From positions 46,543,705-46,607,704 of the forward strand of contig CM055315.2 of NCBI GenBank assembly GCA_029255685.2: 64,000 bases of DNA, given 5' to 3'. The first letter of the stretch is position 1. Each line of letters begins with the position of its first letter. Of the stretch, positions 22,452 through 35,565 are shown in pieces. The position numbers and the translations under genes were made by a program. The notes below the pieces were generated by a model, which saw only the letters and a program-made list of their open reading frames with translations, did no database searches and was not told the origin of the DNA. The stretch is from Silene conica. Its lineage: Eukaryota > Streptophyta > Magnoliopsida > Caryophyllales > Caryophyllaceae.

Positions 22452-25307
22452 GTCTTCCCTCCTTAAAATGAACTTCGTCCCGAAGTTCGCTACCCCATAA
22501 CGGTAAGGAAACATATAACAAGCAGGAAAACAATCACAAGTAGTACTTATATAGACTTTAAAACACGAAATGTTACATTCTACCCTCGTTAAGAAAACTT
22601 TGTCCTCAAAGTTAGTTTAGTGCATAACTAAGTTAAAAGATATATCACGAATCACGGTATAATGCATAACAGAAGTAAACAGGATTATCAAATTTATATA
22701 TTCAAACAATCACGACATACTAATTATCATTATCAACTAGCCATATCATAAAGCATCAAGATTTTACAATCCTTTCCTCCTTAAAACATGGTTACGTCCT
22801 CGTAACCCCATTACAACTTTCACATTCAATGCTCAAGAAGATCACCAAAACATCAGCCACAAAAAATATGATAAGGTAATTACCACTAACATCCGACTTT
22901 TGAAACAATCATCATATTTGTCAATTTCATGCTACGCAGTAAAACAAAATCAAGGTAACTACTAGTACCCATATACCCTTAAATTTTAACACAAACTTAA
23001 CGTATTTACACCAATGTAGACAATCAGCTAAATCATAGTTCATAATTTACAAATCAAAACATTTCATGCTCATAATCATATTATAGAAACGAAATCATAT
23101 TCTAGAATAGACATAAGGCAAAAATTTAACCAATATAATTAAACATGGAGCATTGGCTTATTTGACAAGATATACACCAATCATAGACTAGCTGGTCAGC
23201 TTAACATTTCTAGGTATAAATAAGTTAAAACCACATAGGTGCATTCCTCATCTACTCAAATTACATCAATCATAAATCCAGTAATGGGTATAACGTGCAG
23301 AATAAGGGGTTTACATCAACAATTTCATATTTGGGCAAAAATTTTATTAACATGTAGCCACACATTCTTCCTGTTGCAAAAAAAATTACCATAATTATCA
23401 AACATAAGCTTTATCATGGATTATCGATTTGAAAACATTTCGAAACTTTCAAAACAATGAAGTTGTAATTAATGACAATTTATAAACACGAATCAACTAA
23501 CGATTTTACAAGTTATAGATCGAAAACAAGACTAGCATTTACACAATTCACGTGTCAACCAAATTACTAATTCAATATATTGTGATCAGACTTAAACATA
23601 ACAATATGTAATTCACCTTGTGGCATAGCCAATAGCGTCGATATAAAAAGAAACTAACTTTGTATAATACTCACCAATAATAACTAAGGTTATATTATTA
23701 TGTAACAAAGTTCATATCCATATAATATGTCTACTATTCATGCTACTAATGTCATATCGGAATATTACATGATTACATAGCATAGTTCATATTTGATTTA
23801 AACTTTTATATTTAAAACTTTACCATTTCAACAATCAAACATCACTTAGCAACTTCCAAAAAACCATAATTAAAACCATAAGGAATTAACTAATCATAGG
23901 GAGAACAATCAATTCAAAGCTTAAGGAAATTATTTATAATAAATTTTACAACTCAGTGGGTTTGAATCAAAACTTTACAGCGCTTACACAGAAATTTGGG
24001 CAATTGCAAAGATCACTATTACATAACGACTCATTAAGATTTTACGTGGTTTATCATTTTGAAAACGTGAATGAAAATTCTAGACAGTGGAGTTGAAAAT
24101 AGGCATAAACAAATAGCACGTTTTAACTGATTTCCTTTACAAAACATAGGTCAAAACGAAACTGTGCGGTAACAATCTGACCACTGTTAACCAAAATATT
24201 TATTTACTTCAAAATGTAAGTCGTTTTAACATGAAATCAAAATCATAAAAAAGTTAACTCATAAGGTCATCATACATAAAACTTACACATTCATATAGAG
24301 AACACATTTTAAACGGAAACCCGTACAAATGGATAACATTCTGGAAACTTATTACAATGTCGGTTACTTTAATATTTCACATTACTACTTCACATCGTCA
24401 TATTAAAACACAACTGTTCTCAAAACATGTTGACGCATATATTGAAGCATAGAAATGACATCGCACGATATTAATATTTATTCATTATTTCAATTTGTAC
24501 TTGCTATCATGAAAGCGATAAGATTGCGAAACTGAAAGGTAGGATCAACTAAATAAATCAATATTCATACACGAATGTAACACATAGCTATATGACATTC
24601 ATGGCTTAGGGCAACATATTTTGCATATCACTAGACGTAGATTACTATAACATTTAAATCCGGTCATTCATATTCAAATTCGAGACAATATATTACATAG
24701 TTATGATAGTCATTTATTAACCAGATATCACATAAAATTTCTAAACACCAAAATCACAGGATAAAATCACTCAAAATTATTTTTCAATAAATAGACATCC
24801 ATTCTCTAAAGTTTCAATGCAATCATTCAGATCAATCAACATCTCAAAATTTGTCGTATTCTTCTAATGCTCATCGTCATGCAGGTCAAGCTTATATTTC
24901 AAACTCATATACTCATTCCCATGTTCTAAACACTTGGACTAATACGCATCTCAATTATAGTCAATATCAATCTTATGATTCACAATACAGATTACCAACC
25001 ACATTCGTTCATAGCACATCATTAACCATGTATCATATTATTACTTACCTCATTCTGCTCCTGCAACTGTTAGTACAAAAATAGGCAAGGTCTGATCTTT
25101 TATTTGTTACTACCCACTCTCTGCATCCCTCAAGGCTTACCAGGTTAGACTGAAAGGGCCAGTGGCTTGGTTTGAGGGGGCCCCTAACTCATCCCAATCC
25201 TGGGGCTCCTAACAGTTACTAACCTGGGGTTCATTTATTAGACTCTTCCTACGTTCATTATTATTCATTTGGTTTAGGCCTGAGGATCGTTCGCTCTGAT
25301 ACCACTT
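22452..25307 (-). other. Complete internal region of T-minus
   Basis: 2856 bp between two LTRs with no pol-like or gag-like frame, so the element is non-autonomous. Next to 22451 the minus strand reads AAGGAGGGAAGAC, a polypurine tract, preceded by a second purine-rich motif that also occurs in T-plus (36232-36266). Confidence 0.8.
25293..25304 (-). other. Primer binding site of T-minus, second copy
   Basis: GCTCTGATACCA on the plus strand, three bases before the LTR start at 25308. Confidence 0.85.
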
Positions 25308-28143
25308 TGTAACACCCCCATTTATTTAAGAGCCTTTAGCAAGACATTCTCAAATAAATAGAGCTGTTACCATCTCGGAATGTCCGAGGTAGTGAATAAC
25401 AAATTAAACAAACCAAAGTACTTTATATAAAACTGATAAAATTTAAACTTCTGGTTATTACAGTTACTACATAACGGAAAAGAAAATACAACTGATGACT
25501 TCTCTAGATATGATCTAATTCTAAGTAGGTCCACGCCATGTCTCACTCCTTGCCCAAGCTCCTAGTCCATCTGTCTCTGACCTGTAGAATCTACTCCCCA
25601 TTCCGGATCATCGTAGGTGTACACGAATACACTGTCAACCTCGCGGTTGAGTAGGGTAACACAATAATTAAAATGCAACAATTATGATATGCAAATGCAA
25701 TGATATGCTCGAGCTCAATCTCAAACTCATACCCGTGCACCAAGCCATAACGAACATCCCGGCAGACTATAATCGGTCGTCACCGAACACCAACATAACA
25801 GCTGAGGTCACCAGGTCTAGTCCTGCAGAACTAGCCTGGGCCCAATAATATCTCACCATCTCAAATCCGTATCCAATGCATATGCCATGCTCATGAGTGC
25901 AACAGTAATAGTAATTATACTTATGAATGCAACAATTATAAATAACCATTAAATACCATGCTCATATACTCTTATTTACATCCATAATATACAAGGCAAC
26001 AACCATTCATAACCCAACACAGAGTAAACATTCATTCATAACACTTCATAGAGTATAGTGTCAGTGTATCCTACCTGGAGTAGCAAGTCTGCAATTAGCA
26101 ATCACCGTCCAGAAATATTCCACTTCGAATTCAGTTCCTATAAATATTACTTACATCAATTCCTAAACATGTAACCAAGTACTATTAACTAATCATAACT
26201 TACTATATATAGGCTTACTAAATATATCACACGATCAATTATTCAATTATTTCTAACTTAGTAACATATATAACTCTTTTAACGATATTACTCATATTCT
26301 CGATAATAACAATATAAATTCAAACATTAACAATATATCTCTTAAAAGAATAACATTAATACCAAAGAATATACTATCATACAGTTATTAAAATTTAGTA
26401 ACAAAACACCCTTAATAATTAATTACATGAAACATTAATAATAATAAGCAACAACAATAATACAACTACTATAATTTACCATGTAATACTAATAATAATA
26501 CACTAATAATATTTTGGGTAAGCATAAGAATTAATAAAGCAAAGACAACTCAAAAAAAAACGCAGCTCCAAAACAGTCCTTCTACTTTCCAGCCACAGAC
26601 CCGTGACAGCCTATCCTCGCAGCCCTAACGACCACCCTATCGTCCCTGAACCACCACTAACCCCTGGTGGCTGCTAACACTGTACTATGACGTACCCACT
26701 GAGACCACCTACGACCCCTGACTTACCCTAAACAGCCCTCGAATCTAGTGGCAAAACACCCTTCTCGCAACAACATACAGCAACCCCATTGTTCTCTTCT
26801 CTGTAGCCTGCCTGTAACCACCCTAATACCACCACGTTAGCCACCACCTACCACCACCCTCAACACTACACACTACCCCTAACTCCCTGGTGTAAGACAC
26901 CAAGCTTCGACCCTCACCAAACTCCCTAAGACAGCCGTTAAAACTCCTCCTCACACACCCACGCACCAGTGTCCCTGCCCCTATTCATGTACCCTTTCTG
27001 CAGCAACTACAAACAGACCACTGGTAGCTACTCCCCGACCACCACACATAACTTCAGTACCACCAAACCCTCCTACCAACACCCCACTACCCGTACCCAG
27101 GACCTCACAATACTAATTAAACCAGAACACAACCAAATAACAAATTAAACACGAAACAGAGTGCACGAACATGCTTGTTACTGTCAACATTAGGGTTGGT
27201 TATAGAGTCCCACGGTGGTTCTACTGGCCTTTGACGGTCATAAACATGTTGAGGGTCCTACACAGATTATCTACAAGCATACAACACTAAGTCGATGGTA
27301 TGAAAAGTGCACGAATAACGGTGTTAAACTTACAGTCACGTATGGTGCTCTCGTTGTTGTTTTTCCTGCTCCTCCGTTCTTCTCAACCTCACGGTGTTAC
27401 CAGTGTAGAATTTAGGGTGTAGCAGTGGTAATGAGTCAGATGGGATGTAGAAGGATGAGTAGGGTTTTTGGTGGGTGTTGATGGTGGCAGTTTGTGATGT
27501 CGATGGAGGCTGAAAGTGGGGTATGATATTAGGGTTTGAAAGTTGAGTGTCGATGTGTTGAGTAGATTAATTAGGGTTTCGTTTGTTTTATTTTCTTTCT
27601 AGGGTTGACACGGTCTAAACAGCCTAAGCCCATTACGTGTCGCACATAACCCGAGTTTAGGTACCCATCACGCTCCTCGAGACATTCAAACATGTTCTCA
27701 ATTCGTAACTTGAAATAAACGAGTACGTACAAATAATTATACTAATTAAATTATCTAGTTTAGCATTAGCAATTTATCATTAAATTAATTATCATAATAT
27801 AAAATTATTAACAGTTATAAAAGAATGTATAAGAATTTTAGGATTTAAATATAATTACGACTTAAATAATAAAACAAGTATAAATAAGAAATAAATGTAA
27901 AATACAACATATATTTTAATTATAATTATATTATCAAAATTAAAGGAATACGAATAAAATGTCATTTTTTGAAATAATCATCAAATATAAAATAATTATG
28001 AAATACGGTATAACCGTAGAAATATGATTTATAAAATCATAGTAGTTTACTTAAATACTTTATAAACATTCCATTTGATTGAAATACGTGTATAAAACAT
28101 GGTTCGACTGCCGTTGACCGAGACTAAATTACGGGGTATTACA
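25308..28143 (-). repeat. T-minus LTR (right, uninterrupted copy)
   Basis: 2836 bp, TGTAACACCC to GGTATTACA. It shows the empty site for element A near 26042-26047. It is followed directly by an 85-bp piece of the T-plus LTR. Confidence 0.88.
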
Positions 28144-28228
28144 TACTGCCTCGGGAAACCGAGATGGTAACACCCTTATTTATCTGGGGAGTCCTAGTTC
28201 AGGCCCTTAAATAAATGGGGGTGTTACA
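28144..28228 (+). repeat. 3'-terminal 85 bp of the T-plus 5' LTR
   Basis: Begins TACTGCCTCGGGAAACC and ends GGGTGTTACA, matching 38720-38804 with three or four substitutions. It contains an inverted repeat (GTAACACCC and GGGTGTTAC) that would fold the LTR end. Confidence 0.85.
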
Positions 28229-28231
28229 AAG

Positions 28232-28243
28232 TGGTATCAGAGC
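28232..28243 (+). other. Primer binding site of T-plus (Met-tRNA type)
   Basis: TGGTATCAGAGC, three bases after the LTR end at 28228. Confidence 0.85.
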
Positions 28244-31195
28244 CAGGTTCCTCAGGCCTAAACCAAATGAATAATAATGAACGTAGGAAGAGTCAAATAA
28301 AATTTACCCCGAGATGAAATTGATAGGATCCCCATGAGTTAGGGGCCCCCTCACACCAAACCATGGGCCCTTTCGGTTTTGTCTCGGGAACCCAATAAGA
28401 GTAATTGAAGAGTGGGGTAGTCTATATAGTGACCCAGTTATATTGTACTAACATTCTTGCAATAGAAGAATGAGGTAAGTAATATGTGAGTTATGATTAA
28501 TGATGTGCGTTGGAATGATATGTGTGATATGAAATGTGGATCGATCAGGATGATTGAATTGAAATTTTAAGAGCTTGGGGTGTATTTGTTGTGCAATGGT
28601 TAGTGTAATGTGATCATAGTATGTTGGTGTTTGGAATGTCCACATGATTATCTGGCTATTAAACGGCTATTGTAACTAAGCAATATATTGTTGGTATTTG
28701 GATACGAATGATCAGACGTATATTTATTAGTAATCCATGTCTAGTGATATACGGAATGTGTTGTCCCAAGCCATGAATGACATATAGTTATGAGTTACAT
28801 TTGAATGTACATGTATAAATACTGAGTTATTTAGTTGATTCTATTTTCAGTTTCGAAATCTTTACCGCGTTCTAGGTGACAATTAAAGTTTGAATGATGC
28901 ATACATGATAATGTGGTGGTGACTGTACTTCAAATGATATGTCAACGTGTTTCGGAAGAAGAAGGGTTGAGTTTCGATGTAGTAATGTGAAATTGTAACG
29001 GAACAAAAACTTTTAATAAATTTCCAGAATGTTACCTTGTTTGTACGGGCCGTAGTTTTAAATGTGTTCCATATTTGAGTATGAAAACTTTATGTATGAT
29101 AACCTTCTGAGTTGGCTTTCCAATGCTTTTAGTTTCATGTCGTTAGGAGTTGTATTTTGAGAGAAATAAATAGTTTAGTCGACAGTGGTCAAATTGTTCC
29201 TACACAGTTCTGTTTTGACTCATGTTTTTGAAAGTGAAATCATTTAAAACGTGGTTACTGTTTATGCATAATTCCAACTCCATTGTTCAGAATATTCATT
29301 CACGTTTCTAAAATGATAAGTCACGGAAAATCTTAATGAGTCTTTATTTAATAGTTATTATTTTTTTTATTTTTTCTTCTTTCAAGTTGTCCAATTTTCT
29401 GTTGAATTGCTGTAAAGTTCATGTTCAGACCAATTGAGTTGTAAAAAAAAAAAATTATATATGTTATAAATAATTCCCTTGAGATATGCATTCGATTCGT
29501 TTTCCTATGATTAGCTAATCATTTATATTTTTTAAAAACTATAATTGCTTGCACGTTAATTAAGCGGTTAATTAATTATGATTTTTGTAAGTTGGTGCAT
29601 ATGTTTTAATTGGTGAAAATTGTGAGTTATATAAGTTTCATATGAAAGTTTAATCAAATGTGAATCATGTGATGTTAAAACCATGTTTAACAGAGAAGAA
29701 TCTTGCCAAGTAGTAGCATGAAATTCAACTAGTAAACTTATTGGTATGATATAGCAATTTAATTATTATACGTAATTGTGAAAATGTTGGAACAATGTGA
29801 ACTCTGTTGATGATCTTTCATATGTGTATTAATGGTATCTCTTTGTCCAGTCCCCTGCGACAATAGTCCCCATAACTTCTCCATGCATATTAGTATGCCA
29901 TAAGTGATTTGCATAATTATCCTATGTTTAAAATCTGATCACAATACTTGGAAGTCTTAAATTGGTTGACATATGATCTATGGAAGTACTAGCCTTGTGA
30001 ATTCGTTTACTTTTATCGTTAAAATTTTCATAATTCATGAATTACAAGAACAATGTTTTAGTAAGAAGAGTCAGAATGTCTCCGTGTAGTCTTGTTTCGA
30101 TCTATAGCTGTAAAATGGTCTTTTATTTCGTCTTTATAAATTGCCACAAATTACCACTTCAATGATTCAAAAGTTTCAAAATGTTCACAAAGTGATGATT
30201 GTCCATGATAACGCTTGATGTTTTGATAATTATAGTGATTGTTTGCAATATGACAAATCCTGTAGCTACGTGTTGACGAAATCCTGCACAAATATTTAAT
30301 TGATGCGCATTATGAGACAGTCTTATTTTGGAAGCCACATATATATAGTTTCATGATAAATAATGTAATGTGAGTGGTGGGAAATGTACCTAAGTGATTT
30401 TAGCTTATTGATACCCAGGAATATTAGACAGTCTTGTTAGTCTAAGACTGATGTATGTCTCGTGAAACATGTCAATGCTCCATGTTTAATTACGTTACTT
30501 AATTTTGCCCTATGTCTTTCCAAAATATGATTCTAAATAAGATTTTTCTTTGATAATATGATTATGGGGATGAAATGTTTTAATTTGTCAGTTATGAATT
30601 ATGAGGTTGCTGATTGCCTACATTGGGGTATATATGTTAATCTTGTGTAAATTTCAAGGATATATAAGTGTTAGCCACCTCTGATTATGTTTTATTGCGC
30701 AACATGATTCTACCGGTCTTATTATTCTTAATCTTGCTCGGGGATATATGCATAGGTGCTCATTGATTTGTCGGAGTCTATGTGCTTCAATATTTATTCA
30801 AGCTGGCATGTTATGATGACTATTTATATGTTAGTAATTATTGAGGAGTTGGTATTGTGAATATTATTGAATATATAGTAGTATCTATATGTAATGAGTC
30901 ACCGATTGTGCTTTTATTTTGAGAGTTGGGTTGTCCTATGGGGAGGATAAAAAGTATGAGATAGGGGGTATAGATTTAAGGTACTCAAACAACTGACTTT
31001 ATAGTTGTCTCTAGTATGGTATACAGATGTTTATCTCGTTAATATTTGTACGGGAATGTGAGCATTTGACTAGTTGCAGATAAAATTTGTTTTTGCAGTA
31101 TTTGAATATTGATATTAGTTTGGTTGTGTTACGAATGAACACGGGATATTCTATTTGAGAATCTTTACAATGATTGTTTATGACCGAATTGGAGT
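28244..31195 (+). other. T-plus internal region, part before the CACTA insertion
   Basis: About 3 kb without a credible gene. The first several hundred bases match the reverse complement of T-minus internal sequence (for example around 28455-28480 against 25045-25075). Confidence 0.7.
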
Positions 31196-32046
31196 CACTA
31201 GTAGAAAAAACCCCTATTACGACGCCTTTTTCGTGGCGGTTCTATTAGAAACGCCGCAAAAAGCCCAAAAAATTAGCGGGAATAAAATTTTTATGTATGT
31301 AAGAGGTCTATAATGGTGGTTTAAGTAAAAACCGCCGTAATAACATAAGTTTTTTACGACGGTTCCAAATAGGAAACACCACTATAGCTCAATTATGACG
31401 GTTCTATTAACGACCGACGTTAAAAATTACACTAAAATTAATAAAAAATACAATTTTTTGGATAAAAACCGTCACGATATATTTTTGTGTCGGTTTCTAA
31501 CTAAAACCGACGTTAATAGAAAAAAGAATCTTTCACTTATTCATATGGATTTCCTTCGTCCGCTCTTCTTCATCTTGATTTTCTTAGTCTCCTCTACATA
31601 TTAATAGAATAACAAACCTTATATTGATTTCCTTGTCTGCTCTTCTTCATTTCCAACTCCAAAACCTCAGAAAGTCTTATGGTGCTCCGTGAATTTCGTC
31701 GACTACCAGTCAATACCCTTGATTTAAAGGTTAGTATTCTTCTTTCTCAAAGTCTTATTTTGCTTTTAATTTGTGTTTTATACTTTGTTTAATGATAATT
31801 AGTATAGTTTAGAATGTGTTTTTTTATTTATTTATTATGTAGTTATTGTAAATTTCATAATCTAATTTTAATTTACGTACGCTTTTTTTTGCGAATTAGG
31901 GTTATGAAAATTGAGGATTTTGTTATACTGCAGTGATGTTGAATTGGGGATTTTGTTATACTTCATGTCATTGTTGTTGAATTGTTCTAATTAAGTGATG
32001 TTAATCGTATTCATCCAGTTAACAGTAAAAACATTAGAATGTAAAT

Positions 32047-32560
32047 GTGAAGTACAACCCACTGTACCCTGGTATAACAATGGTTTGGAATTCATGGAAT
32101 ATCCCAAAACTTTCGTTGATTCTTTGGCTTATGATGACTGATGGTCTGAACACTAAAGCAAAATTGCAGAAAATTGGTTATTGCACTGATGCTACCTGTT
32201 GCTTGTGTGACATTGACAATGAATCTATTTAACATCTTCAGGAGACTTGCATTTACAGTAACCAGATACGACATCTGTTTGAAAAATGGATGTGTCACCC
32301 TCTCCATTCCTCTAGTGATATCTCAAACCAAAATCTGTATAACATCAAAGTTAGAATTCTTTTTATGGCTTTTGCTACTTACTAGTATTGGCTTTGGATG
32401 TTGAGAAACAAAGCATACTTTAATGATTTTATGAGACATTCGGCTGCTGTGGTTATTTATCTGCAGGCTGAAATCTGTAGCCGCTTAAGGGCTATGAAAC
32501 GCAACAAGAAAATCCCTCTGAAGGAAATGCAGAGATTAGATAGGCTGTTTTGTGAGACAT
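32047..32560 (+). pseudogene. Captured zf-RVT fragment (C-terminal region of a non-LTR reverse-transcriptase protein)
   Basis: One reading frame, broken by in-frame stops at about 32230 and 32387, shows the features of the plant zf-RVT domain: W-N-x-PKLSLILW, then LNTKAKLQKIGY and a C-x4-CCLC cluster, a HL(Q/F) step after the first stop, and a W-x-RNKAYF segment before a basic helix. In plants this domain follows the reverse transcriptase of L1-type LINEs and their host relatives. The upstream reverse transcriptase is absent, so this is a fragment carried inside CACTA-1. The family assignment is by eye. Confidence 0.6.
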
Positions 32561-34950
32561 TCGGTTGCTGTGGTTATTTGTGTCTATGCCACCCATAGTA
32601 ATTCTCATGTTCGGTGATCAGTCATCATCCAGATGTTTTAAGTGTTTTTTTTTATCATTTTTTTGTTATCAGTACGTATCTTATTTGATCAGAGTTCTTA
32701 CATTGCTCAAATACTGACGGGACAATTACCCTGATGCATAGTGGTAAGTGTTGGTGCTGCCCTTTTCCTATTCCAGCCTCAGGTATCATTCATTCATTGC
32801 TCTATTACGGATTCTCCATCTAGAGTAACTACAATAAAAAAACGCTATTTAACAGCTTCTGGTCTGCACAGCCCATGTCAGTTATCTTTTTACATGTCAC
32901 ATTCATAAGGTTAGTAATCTACCATAACCTTACCAGCGAGTTTGACCTTTGCTTTTGTTTTTGGGTATCACGCCATCAAGGACTCAAGGGAGCTACTGTG
33001 GTAGTTTTAATTCAACCGAGTTTCGAAACTTGCTGGTTGTGAGTAGTTAGACCTCTGATTGGAAACAAGCTGTGTTCTACCAATACTGACAACATTCTTG
33101 GATTTTTTTTTTGAAGGCTGCTTCAATGTTGTTGCTACTATCATTGACATTCACAAGGACCGTTTTGGCGCCATACTCGGGCACACAAGCCGTGTTAGGA
33201 ACTATTATATAAGTCTTCTTTTCATAAATTATCTTCCCTTTATCTTGAGACAAATATTAACTTCATATATAACTCATACTGTAGTTATAATCTGAAAATT
33301 ATATTATTGCAACTGCCAAAAGGTCTTGAGATGGGAATATGGACAATGACAAGAGGAGATAAGTCTATAATATAGGTAACAAATCAATACTTGACGGAGT
33401 GTTCCATTCTTCTTGAAGTGACTAGTCTTGAAGAAGTTCATTTTGTAGTTAACTCTAATATCCCTTGTCCCTGATCTAGTTATAGCGATCTCTAATATTG
33501 TACAGATTTTGTGCAGCATTACCACTTATCATTGTTCTAGCCTTGTCTAAATGCATCCTTTGTTTTGCAGATTTTTTAGGCGGGGGTACGAACATAATTA
33601 TTAGCATTGAGCTGTATATGAGATCAAAGAAGAGTGGGCGACCAACTATTTAGCGAACTTGTAGATTAGTTTATCAACTAGAGCGTGTATGTTATTCATA
33701 CACTTAGGATGTATTTTTGGTCATAGTGATGATGATATTGTTACATTGGATGTGATGCAAGATTGGTGGACGTTTGTTGGACTTGTATTGTTTGGAATAC
33801 TACTTATGTGGTTATATTTCTATTTACAGGTTAATTTTGTTCATATAGCATTTAGAATTATCAAATTTATGGGGCAGCTGAAATTTCCGGGCAGTGCAGG
33901 GTTATGTCTGTGTATCAGATGTTACCTTGAGCAGTTCTGAGCGCTCAGTACTGTTGTCATTCTTAATGTGAAGGGCAGTGTACTTGGGTCTGGTGCAGGA
34001 CTGAAGGGGTCTGTTGCAGATTATGCGGGTCTGTGGCTAGGATTTTGTGCAAGCAGTGATTGGGTGCAGTAGATGGACTAGCCTGGTACTGCTTTAAATG
34101 CAGTATTACCTGGAATAGAAGCCTTCAGGGGAAGGTAAGGTTGCTGATATATTGAAGAGGAGCCAACGTTTTCAGTTTCTGGCTGCTAGTTGGCAGAAAT
34201 TTGAGATGTTGGGACTGTTTGGTGCGTTTGTTTGGCTGAACAGTGCCATTGATGTTGATTGGCAGAATAGGGGCTGATTTAAATGCAGATCTGGCCTTTG
34301 GTTTTGGTCTTTTTGTTTTGGTTTCTGAATAAGGGAATAAATAGTTGAATGTTTGGCTCTTTGTAGCGTAGATTGACGCAGAATTTGTGATGGGCGTGCA
34401 GTGCTTGCTCTGGTTAGTCTTTCTGCTGCTGTTTCGACGTGGCAGCGGGTCTGGCGGTAGCAGGCTGGAACAATGTATGCAGATCTGGTAGCATGGGAAG
34501 AAGGCTCGTATCGCGGGTCTGTTACCAGGTGTGCATTTGTTGCTGCAGTCGTTTGCAGTAGTTTGATAAGAGCTTTTTGAAGATTTCCTTGATTGGCTTA
34601 AGACCAATTAAGGAATAGGGAGCTTGAGTGATCAGATGTTGTGCGTTGGTTTGTGCAGTACTCGGCTGTGCATTTGCTGACAGTGCAAAGTAGTAGATGG
34701 GTCTGTATTGAAATCAATAGAAAATGTAGCAAGATTTTAGTTAACTATATCTACACACTGGAAGATATAGAGGCAGAGTAGATGCTGGAATGGTACTAGT
34801 GTCGTGGAATTGGGCAAGCATGGAGTCAAGCTTAGTCCTCAGAGCAGATTTCACAAGACGAGCATTAGTAGAGTTTTATTTTGTATCTGAATTAGAATAT
34901 TCTTGTAATGGTGACTTTTGTCTTTTGATATATACTACTTACCTTTTATC
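32561..34950. other. Unidentified interior of CACTA-1
   Basis: No recognised gene. The 33950-34620 stretch is rich in TGCAG and GGGTCTG words; the 160-codon minus-strand frame at 34125-34607 is low-complexity Ser/Thr/Pro/Lys and is probably chance. A TA microsatellite lies at about 34956-34975. Confidence 0.5.
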
Positions 34951-35565
34951 AAGGTATATATATATATATATATATAACTGTTACGACGGTTTCTTTAAAA
35001 CTGACGTAATAAGGTTAAATAAATTCGCTTTTAATGATGGTTTTTCACAAAACAACCGACGTTGTAATAATCTTTAATAGCGGTTTTTGGAAGGAAACCG
35101 ACATTATAACTATCTTTCTCGGCGGTTTAGTGATTACAACTGTCGTAACAGAAAACATGTTTCGGTAGTAAATTAGCTTTCAAACGCCTATAGCGACGGT
35201 TTTTAGAACTTTTAATGACGGTTTAACACCAAAGAATCAACGTTTTAATTATATTTAATGGCGGTTTTTGTAAAGGAAACCGACATGATAAATACCTTTC
35301 CCGACGGTTCTGTAGCTATAGTGGTGGGTTTTAGAACATTTAATGACGGTTGTAAATAAACAAACGTCGTGCTATATAAGTCTATAACGACGATTTTATA
35401 TAACAACCGCCACAATAAGAGAGCTATAACGACGGTTGTAGAAACTTTATACGACGGTTGTAAACTTTATACGACGCCGCGATATACGACGCACCCTAAA
35501 CCTCTAAAAACTGCCACAAAAGGTCATTTATGACCGCCACTAAGGGGTGTTTTCTATTAGTGAGT

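Larger units (their letters stand above)
1..28143 (-). mobile_element. T-minus: tandem LTR-internal-LTR retrotransposon array without pol, host of nested elements A and B
   Basis: Bases 1-2651 plus 20351-22451 are nearly identical to 23393-28143, so the order is internal (partial), LTR, internal, LTR. Each LTR begins TGTAACACCC on the plus strand and ends GGGGTATTACA. The reverse complement of the Met-tRNA primer site (GCTCTGATACCA) lies just left of each LTR, so the element reads on the minus strand. No gag or pol reading frame is visible. The polypurine stretch beside the LTR and the LTR termini resemble Ty3/gypsy chromoviruses of the Tekay/Del type, which is inference. It is best described as a large non-autonomous (LARD-like) element. 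The left end lies outside the window. Confidence 0.8.
31196..35562. mobile_element. CACTA-1: non-autonomous CACTA (En/Spm-type) DNA transposon with captured sequence
   Basis: 4367 bp, starting CACTAGTAGAAAAAACCCCT; the reverse complement of the right end is CACTAATAGAAAACACCCCT (18 of 20 match). The 3-bp target duplication AGT is at 31193-31195 and 35563-35565. Subterminal zones (about 31220-31510 and 34978-35520) carry many short repeats of the type GACGGTTTT/AAAACCGTC, the usual transposase-binding arrangement. No transposase gene was found. The interior holds a decayed piece of a non-LTR-retrotransposon-type coding region and unidentified sequence. Confidence 0.88.

Noticed and set aside
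34125..34607. 160-codon minus-strand frame in CACTA-1
   Set aside because: Low-complexity Ser/Thr/Pro/Lys composition arising from a G/T-rich plus strand; no domain, no splice context.
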